10,514 nucleotides of DNA. Origin: Bacillota bacterium (lineage in GTDB: Bacteria > Bacillota > Clostridia > Christensenellales > Aristaeellaceae). Below are positions 6,169 to 10,514 of this stretch, in pieces. The notes beneath the pieces are model-generated. The model saw only the letters and a program-made list of their open reading frames with translations, was not told the DNA's origin and searched no databases. Where the stretch lies: the NCBI GenBank assembly GCA_023459675.1, contig JAEWTC010000054.1, positions 1 to 10,514 of the forward strand, read 5' to 3'. Every line of letters starts with the position of its first letter. Within the stretch, counting starts at the first letter, position 1. Made by a program: the position numbers and the translations under genes.

Positions 6169-6177
6169 TCCTTTGCA

Positions 6178-6192
6178 CCGGCGCGGCGCCGG
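6178..6192. terminator. GC-rich hairpin between convergent genes, possible bidirectional terminator
   Basis: CCGGCGC-G-GCGCCGG is a perfect 7-bp inverted repeat in the 27-bp gap between the permease and dgt stop codons. There is no T-run on either side, so it is not a canonical intrinsic terminator; it may still protect both 3' ends or assist Rho-type termination. Confidence 0.35.
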
Positions 6193-6195
6193 GCT

Positions 6196-7431
6196 TCAGT
6201 AGGTGATCATCTCGTTGAACAGCTCGATGGCAAACCGGTCCGTCATGGACGAAATATAATCCAGAATCGCCTGTACATACGGCTGCTTTGCGGATAGGTC
6301 GCCGTATATTTTCCGGTTTTCGCAGCGGTCCGCAAGCTCCCGCAGGTCGCCGTCGGGCACGATGTCCGCCTGGCAGTACCTTGCAAGCCAGCGCTCGAAA
6401 TACTGGATGGTGTTTTTGTAGAACTGCCGCTTTTCCGCGAGCGCTTCCCAGGAATGCCTGCCGTCGTAGCAGCCCAGCAGCAGATCGAAAATCTGCGTGA
6501 TCACCAGCTCGCAATACTTGTGGAAGGGCTTTTGCCGCTCGTGGCGGTAGATGAACTCATAGTTGAACTTTTTCAGGTCGTTCATCTGGCGCTGCATTTT
6601 CGGGCTCAGGCAGATGCCGTGCTCCGGCGTGCTGGTTTTGCAGATATCGGTGATCATGTTGTACATGATCACCGTCGTGTTCATTACCCGCTCGTCGTTC
6701 TCCTGCGCCATTTTCAGCAGCTTGCTGCGCTGCGTTTCCAGAAGGAAATTCAAATGGATGGCGTCCTCAATATCGCGGCCGATGTAGGCGATCTTGTCCG
6801 CGATCTTCACAACGCAGCCTTCCCAGGTCACCGGCTGGTATTTTCCCGGCTGGTCAAACTCCCGCAGCGGCATGATTTCGCCCCGGGGGATCAGCCCGTT
6901 TTCGTCCACCTCCCCGCAATGGGAAATAATCCCGTCGCGCACGGCGTACGTCAGGCTCAAATTCTTCTGCTTTCTGTATTCGTCCTCCAGAAGCTCGATA
7001 TCGTCCACAAAACGCAGGCTGTTCTTCTCGTGCCAGAAATCCTGGCCGAGGTGCTTCTTCGCCAGCTCTTTGAGCACGGTTTCGCCCTGATGCCCGAACG
7101 GCGCGTGCCCCAGATCGTGCCCGGCGGCGATCGCCTGCGTGAGCTCCTCGTTGAGGCCCAGGTATTTGCTGATCGTGCCGCTGACCGATTCCACATGCCC
7201 CACGTGCTCCATGCGCGTGCAGATATGGTCGTTCTCGATGTTGAAAAACACCTGTGTTTTATGCTTTAAGCGGCGGTATGCCTTGGAATGCAGGATGCGG
7301 GTATAGTCGCGGGCAAACGGGCTTCGGATATCGTCCAGCCGGTCGTTGAGCTTGCCTTCCCTTGCGATGAGCTGGCGCCAGAAGGGGTGCGTTTCCACGG
7401 CTGCGTGCTTTTGAAAGCGATGGCTCTCCAT
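6196..7431 (-). CDS. dgt: dGTPase-family HD-domain phosphohydrolase
   Basis: A 411-residue protein resembling deoxyguanosinetriphosphate triphosphohydrolases, which cleave dNTPs to the nucleoside and triphosphate and so limit dNTP pools. The HD-domain metal ligands are H76 (TRMEHVGHVESVS), H105-D106 (AAGHDLGHAPFGHQGE) and D212 (KIADKIAY). The RSPFARDYTRILHSKAYRRL segment with KHKTQVF (about 37-63) is characteristic of the dGTPase group and distinguishes it from other HD phosphohydrolases. I take the start as ATG at 7431: GGAGG (7445-7441) lies 9 nt upstream, whereas the in-frame ATG at 7497 has no ribosome binding site and overlaps a possible -10 box. The gene stands alone after the histidine operon terminator and converges on the permease. 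The nucleotide preference is not settled by sequence. Confidence 0.88.
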   Translation of the reverse strand: MESHRFQKHAAVETHPFWRQLIAREGKLNDRLDDIRSPFARDYTRILHSKAYRRLKHKTQVFFNIENDHICTRMEHVGHVESVSGTISKYLGLNEELTQAIAAGHDLGHAPFGHQGETVLKELAKKHLGQDFWHEKNSLRFVDDIELLEDEYRKQKNLSLTYAVRDGIISHCGEVDENGLIPRGEIMPLREFDQPGKYQPVTWEGCVVKIADKIAYIGRDIEDAIHLNFLLETQRSKLLKMAQENDERVMNTTVIMYNMITDICKTSTPEHGICLSPKMQRQMNDLKKFNYEFIYRHERQKPFHKYCELVITQIFDLLLGCYDGRHSWEALAEKRQFYKNTIQYFERWLARYCQADIVPDGDLRELADRCENRKIYGDLSAKQPYVQAILDYISSMTDRFAIELFNEMITY

Positions 7432-7492
7432 ATGGCATGTCCTCCGGTTTCTCAAGAGGTGAACGGTGTCAAACGCGCTGAAGGTTTTGTTG

Positions 7493-7521
7493 ATCATAGA
7501 ATTCTGCTTTTACACGGGAAA
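7493..7521 (-). promoter_or_regulatory. Weak candidate promoter of dgt
   Basis: TATGAT (7498-7493) is a good -10 match; 17 bp upstream is TTTCCC (7521-7516), a poor -35. It would give a leader of about 55 nt before the ATG at 7431. A promoter is expected here because a strong terminator lies just upstream. Confidence 0.3.
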
Positions 7522-7530
7522 ATCCTGTAC

Positions 7531-7558
7531 GAAAAAATCCAACGCGGATCCGCGCTGG
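7531..7558 (-). terminator. Intrinsic terminator of the histidine operon
   Basis: On the minus strand CCAGCGCG-GATC-CGCGTTGG (7558-7539) forms an 8-bp stem with one G-U pair and a 4-nt loop. It is followed after one base by six T residues (7537-7532). It lies about 60 nt beyond the stop of the PHP phosphatase gene and before dgt. Confidence 0.85.
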
Positions 7559-7590
7559 ATGCTAACTTTGGAATGCGTTCTGGTTTTGCG

Positions 7591-7608
7591 CGGGCGGCAG
7601 CCCGCCCG
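7591..7608. repeat. GC-rich hairpin directly after the PHP phosphatase gene
   Basis: CGGGCGG-CAGC-CCGCCCG is a perfect 7-bp inverted repeat with a 4-nt loop, 8 nt past the phosphatase stop codon. No T-run follows on the minus strand. It may stabilise the 3' end of the his mRNA, upstream of the true terminator at 7531-7558. Confidence 0.45.
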
Positions 7609-7616
7609 GTTCTATC

Positions 7617-8465
7617 TTACAGGAGGAACTCGTCCCAGAGCGCTTCACCCGTGCCCAGCCGCAAAAGGCGCTTATAGCCCAGCTCCTTGAGCATGCCGAG
7701 CGTTTTGGGGAAGGCGCAGGCCAGGTCGCGCGCGTCGTGGCAGTCGGAAGTGAGGGTGACGTCGCCGCCCATTTCGCGCCAGGCGTCCAGCAGAAAATCG
7801 GCGGGATAGGGGAGCGTGTCGTACCCGCGCGCGATGTTGCCGGTGTTCACTTCCAACAGCTTGCAGCCTGCGAAGGCGGCTTCCAGCGCGGCAAGCGCGG
7901 CGCGGCGGTAGACAGGAAGCGCGGTGTTTATTCCCAGCGCCGCGGCATGCTTGCGCACGACGTCGAAATGGCCGATCACGTCCGGCTTGTCGTTTTGCAC
8001 CGATTCGCTCAGCTGCGCGTAATACGCCTTGACCATCGCTGCGGGATCGCCGCCGAAGGTATCGCGCACGAGGCGCTGGAGCGTCTCCTTGGGGCCGTCC
8101 ACGGCCCTGTGCGCGCCGTCCGCCTTGGAGATCAGGTAATGCGTCGAGCCGATGATGTAATCGCAGTTTTTGCGGTTTTCTTCCTTCTGGGCCTGCGGGA
8201 CCATCGAATCCTGCTCAAGCCCCACGTAGAGCTTAGGGGATATATGCTCCGACTCGTGCTTTGCCTGCAAGGCGCGCAGCTCCTGCAAATAGGCCTTCTG
8301 CCCTTCGAAAGACATGCAGTAATCCGGATCAAAGCCCTGCCAGGCGTGGCCGGAAAAGCCCAGGCTTACGAACTTCAGCTCCTGCGCGTGGAAAACCATA
8401 GCCGCAATATCGTTGGTGCCGTCGCAATAGGTGCTGTGCGTATGGGCGTTGGATAAAAACTTCAT
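7617..8465 (-). CDS. hisJ: Histidinol-phosphatase, PHP family
   Basis: A 282-residue PHP-superfamily phosphoesterase, the HisJ/HisK-type enzyme that dephosphorylates L-histidinol phosphate in the penultimate stage of histidine synthesis. The trinuclear metal ligands are visible: H8 and H10 (NAHTHSTYCDG) with D15, H40 (GFSGH), E84 (GLEQD), H109 (GSTHY), H166 (IGHFD), and D241 with H243 (TSDCHDA). Length fits the family. Its ATG overlaps the hisIE stop by 4 nt, and GGAG lies 8 nt upstream inside hisIE, so translation is probably coupled. The place in a his operon, directly after hisIE, supports histidinol phosphate as substrate; without that context a general PHP phosphatase would be possible. 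It is the last gene before the operon terminator. Confidence 0.9.
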   Translation of the reverse strand: MKFLSNAHTHSTYCDGTNDIAAMVFHAQELKFVSLGFSGHAWQGFDPDYCMSFEGQKAYLQELRALQAKHESEHISPKLYVGLEQDSMVPQAQKEENRKNCDYIIGSTHYLISKADGAHRAVDGPKETLQRLVRDTFGGDPAAMVKAYYAQLSESVQNDKPDVIGHFDVVRKHAAALGINTALPVYRRAALAALEAAFAGCKLLEVNTGNIARGYDTLPYPADFLLDAWREMGGDVTLTSDCHDARDLACAFPKTLGMLKELGYKRLLRLGTGEALWDEFLL

Positions 8466-9118
8466 TGCATGCGCTCCTGCTTTATTTTGTGATCCACCAC
8501 GTGGCGCTTCGCCAGCTCGCGGATCATGTCCTCGTAGGTGATGCCCATCTGCGCCATCAGCACCATGCCATGGTACAAAAGGTCGCCCAGCTCGTAAATC
8601 GTTTCGTCCCGGTCGCCCTTGGCGCCGGCGATAATGACCTCCGCGCTTTCCTCACCGATCTTTTTCAGGATTTTGTCCAGCCCCTTTTCGAACAGATACG
8701 TGGTGTAACTGCCGTTTTTCGGCTCGTTCTTCCGGCTCTGGATCACCTCGTACAGCGCGCGGATGGAAAACGGGCGGATCTCGTCGTTCTCATACAGCTC
8801 GTTCATAAAGCAACTTTCCGCGCCTGTGTGGCAGGCGGGGCCGCTTTTCTTCACTTCCACCACCAGCGCGTCAAAATCGCAGTCCGCCCGAACGGCGACG
8901 ATCGTCTGCACGTTGCCGCTGGTTTCCCCTTTGCGCCACAGGCATTTGCGGCTGCGGCTGTAAAAGCAGGTGCGGCCTTCTAAAAGGCTGATTGCAAGGC
9001 TTTCGCGGTTCATATAGGCGAGCGTCAGCACCTCGTGGGTTGCGTAGTCCTGCACCACGACGGGGATCAGCCCCGCGTCGTCAAACTTTAGCTGCTCGAG
9101 AAGTTCCTGCTCCATCAT
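8462..9118 (-). CDS. hisIE: Bifunctional phosphoribosyl-AMP cyclohydrolase / phosphoribosyl-ATP pyrophosphatase
   Basis: A 218-residue fusion catalysing steps two and three of histidine synthesis: HisE removes pyrophosphate from PR-ATP, and HisI opens the ring of PR-AMP to give ProFAR. The HisI domain (about 1-113) has SRSRKCLWRKGETSGN (54-69), the Mg site D79, D81 and D83 (RADCDFD) and the Zn cysteines C80, C96 and C103. The HisE domain (about 118-212) has the KIGEESAEVIIA helix (E156, E157, E160) and YELGDLLYH (E176, D179). The first ATG is at 9118, but GGAGG (9127-9123) lies only 4 nt from it and 7 nt from the second ATG (9115), so residue 2 may be the true start. It begins 10 nt after hisF and overlaps the phosphatase gene by 4 nt. 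Confidence 0.96.
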   Translation of the reverse strand: MMEQELLEQLKFDDAGLIPVVVQDYATHEVLTLAYMNRESLAISLLEGRTCFYSRSRKCLWRKGETSGNVQTIVAVRADCDFDALVVEVKKSGPACHTGAESCFMNELYENDEIRPFSIRALYEVIQSRKNEPKNGSYTTYLFEKGLDKILKKIGEESAEVIIAGAKGDRDETIYELGDLLYHGMVLMAQMGITYEDMIRELAKRHVVDHKIKQERMQ

Positions 9119-9128
9119 ACACCCTCCG

Positions 9129-9884
9129 TCAAACCCGCATGGGGTTGCCCCTGTGTTTCAGCATGCGTTTCAGTTCCAGAATGTCCACCTCGCGGGAGTG
9201 GAAAATGCTCGCCGCAAGCCCCGCGTCCACCCGCGGCAGCTGAAACAGCTTTGCAAAGTCCTCCGCGCAGCCCGCGCCGCCGGAGGCGATCAGCGGCAGC
9301 CCCACGGCGTTTCCGATTAACTCCAGCATTTCCAGATCAAACCCCTTGCGCACGCCGTCGGTATCGATGGAGTTCACCACCAGCTCGCCCGCGCCGCTCT
9401 GCTCGCCGAATTTCGCCCATTCCACGGCGTCCAGCCCCGTGTCTTCCCGCCCGCCCTTGGCGAAGATGTGGAAAGCGCCGTCCATGCGCTTTATGTCCAT
9501 GGATAGCACCACGCACTGGTCGCCGTAGCGTTTGGCGGCCTGGGCGATGAGCTGCGGGTTTTGAATCGCACCGGTGTTGACGCTTACCTTGTCCGCGCCG
9601 CATTTGAGCACGCGGTCGAAATCGTCCAGGCTGTTGATGCTGCCGCCCACGGTGAGCGGAATGAACACCTGCGCGGCCACGCGCTGTAAAACGTCCGCAA
9701 ACAGCGGGCGGCCCTCCGCGCTCGCCGTGATATCGTAGAACACCAGCTCGTCCGCGCCGGATTGGTTATAGAACGCGGCCATGGCAACGGGGTCGTCCAC
9801 GTCCCGCAGCCCGCCGAAGTTCACGCCCTTCACCACGCGGCCGTTTTTCACATCCAGGCAGGGAATAATGCGCTTCGTCAGCAT
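9129..9884 (-). CDS. hisF: Imidazole glycerol phosphate synthase, cyclase subunit
   Basis: A 251-residue (beta/alpha)8-barrel protein, the usual HisF length. With the glutaminase HisH it turns PRFAR and ammonia into imidazole glycerol phosphate and AICAR. The two catalytic aspartates are D11 (PCLDVKNGRVVKG) and D130 (VVLSMDIKR). Also present are the phosphate-binding VGGSIN (79-84), GAGELVVNSIDTDG (164-177) and ASGGAG (200-205) blocks. The ATG at 9884 is chosen because the family's MLTKRIIPCLD start falls here and AAAGGAGA (9898-9891) lies 7 nt upstream; the reading frame stays open further upstream only as a shadow of hisA. It overlaps hisA by 7 nt. HisH is not in the window and presumably lies upstream of hisA. 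Confidence 0.97.
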   Translation of the reverse strand: MLTKRIIPCLDVKNGRVVKGVNFGGLRDVDDPVAMAAFYNQSGADELVFYDITASAEGRPLFADVLQRVAAQVFIPLTVGGSINSLDDFDRVLKCGADKVSVNTGAIQNPQLIAQAAKRYGDQCVVLSMDIKRMDGAFHIFAKGGREDTGLDAVEWAKFGEQSGAGELVVNSIDTDGVRKGFDLEMLELIGNAVGLPLIASGGAGCAEDFAKLFQLPRVDAGLAASIFHSREVDILELKRMLKHRGNPMRV

Positions 9885-10514
9885 CGGGAGTCTCCTTTGG
9901 CAAGGGCAATCGCGCGCGGCAGCGTCAAGGTGCCCGCGTACAGCGCCTTGCCGATGATCGCGCCGTATACGCCCAACTTCGCCAGCGTTTGGATCTCGTC
10001 CTCGAACGATATCCCGCCCGAGGCGATCACGCGCAGGCCCTCGATGGTTTGGAGCCGTTCGTAGGCGGCAAGGTTGGTGCCTTCCAGCAGGCCGTCCTTG
10101 GAAACGTCGGTGTAAATGACGGTGGAAATCCCCGCGCCGTACAGCTTCTGGCAAAACGCAAACCCGTCGAGGGCGGAAACGGAGGTCCAGCCGTGGATCG
10201 CCACCAGCCTGTCCTTCACGTCCACGCCCGCGGCCAGCCGGTTGCCATAGCGCTTGCCCATACGCTCCACAAAGGCAAAATCCTCCACGGCGGCGGAGCC
10301 CAGAATCACACGCCCGATGCCCAGTTCCAGGTACTCGCGTATCGTTTTTTCGTCGCGGATGCCGCCGCCCAGTTGAATCTCCAGCGGAAGCCCGCTCAGC
10401 GCGCGGATCGCCGCCCGGTTCTGCGGGCTGCCCTCCTTCGCGCCGTCCAGGTCCACCACGTGCAGGCATTCCGCGCCCGCGTACAGGAAACCTTTGGCGG
10501 TCTCCGCGGGGTCG
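9878..10514 (-). CDS. hisA: ProFAR isomerase HisA, 5' end outside the window
   Basis: The last 211 codons of HisA, the barrel enzyme that isomerises ProFAR to PRFAR (an Amadori rearrangement) in histidine synthesis. The frame runs open through the right edge with a HisA-like DPAETAKGFLYAGAECLHVVDLDGA stretch (codons just inside the edge), so the GTG at 10459 is not the start. Visible family blocks are VVDLDGAKEG, the LGGGIR phosphate loop, VDVKDRLVAIHGW, the YTDVSKDG motif holding the second catalytic aspartate, and ASGGIS near the end. The first catalytic aspartate and the N-terminal strand are outside. Its stop overlaps the hisF start by 7 nt. About 240 residues is usual, so roughly 30 are missing. 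Confidence 0.96.
   Translation of the reverse strand, partial: DPAETAKGFLYAGAECLHVVDLDGAKEGSPQNRAAIRALSGLPLEIQLGGGIRDEKTIREYLELGIGRVILGSAAVEDFAFVERMGKRYGNRLAAGVDVKDRLVAIHGWTSVSALDGFAFCQKLYGAGISTVIYTDVSKDGLLEGTNLAAYERLQTIEGLRVIASGGISFEDEIQTLAKLGVYGAIIGKALYAGTLTLPRAIALAKGDSRC

Noticed and set aside
7432..7497. A 22-residue N-terminal extension of the dGTPase-family protein from the ATG at 7497.
   Set aside because: No ribosome binding site, overlap with a possible -10 box, and a good site before the ATG at 7431.
9885..10469. Upstream extension of hisF to a 446-residue protein.
   Set aside because: The extra part is Arg/Gly-rich and lies over hisA in another frame; hisF has a proper start and ribosome binding site at 9884.
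4489..10514. HutP-like protein as regulator of the nearby histidine genes.
   Set aside because: HutP controls histidine breakdown in Bacillus, the two operons are separated by two other genes and a terminator, and no shared RNA site was found.

Overview
The window is GC-rich bacterial chromosome, almost entirely coding, with short gaps and several stop/start overlaps. Three features point to a GC-rich member of the Clostridia (Bacillota): an ispH-rpsA gene fusion, a HutP-family gene in a housekeeping operon, and strong Shine-Dalgarno sites before most genes. There is no rRNA, tRNA, CRISPR array, phage gene or insertion sequence. The species cannot be named from this alone.

Layout, left to right. 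(1) 1-727, minus strand: the first 33 codons of a probable cation diffusion facilitator (TTG start), preceded by a DUF4256 protein of unknown function. (2) 728-995: a gap holding a 125-bp imperfect palindrome (796-920) that looks like a REP/MITE-type repeat and may end the next operon. (3) 996-4911, minus strand: an operon read hutP-like, cmk, plsC, ispH-rpsA. It joins a putative RNA-binding regulator to CMP kinase, lysophosphatidate acyltransferase, the last enzyme of the MEP isoprenoid pathway and ribosomal protein S1. The ispH-rpsA gene has a second ribosome binding site and ATG exactly at the domain junction. (4) 4912-5241: a gap containing a strongly supported 6S RNA gene (about 4949-5140, minus) with its own near-consensus sigma-A promoter. 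It lies back to back with an equally good plus-strand promoter, and the two -35 boxes form one 18-bp palindrome. A possible terminator separates the 6S RNA from the hutP-like gene, for which no other promoter was found. (5) 5242-6168, plus strand: an EamA/DMT-type 10-TM permease. (6) 6196-7431, minus strand: a dGTPase-family HD phosphohydrolase, convergent with the permease. (7) 7531-10514, minus strand: the end of a histidine operon, hisA (5' end outside), hisF, hisIE and a PHP-type histidinol-phosphatase, closed by a clear intrinsic terminator.

Most genes are ordinary metabolism. The parts most worth a second look are the 6S RNA and its divergent promoter, the possible link between 6S read-through and the HutP-family gene, the internal S1 start, and the palindromic repeat. 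The 6S RNA call rests on an 18-pair closing stem, a 3' central-bubble hairpin, a UUCG-capped apical hairpin and close similarity of both strands of the closing stem to E. coli 6S RNA as I remember it. No database search was possible.
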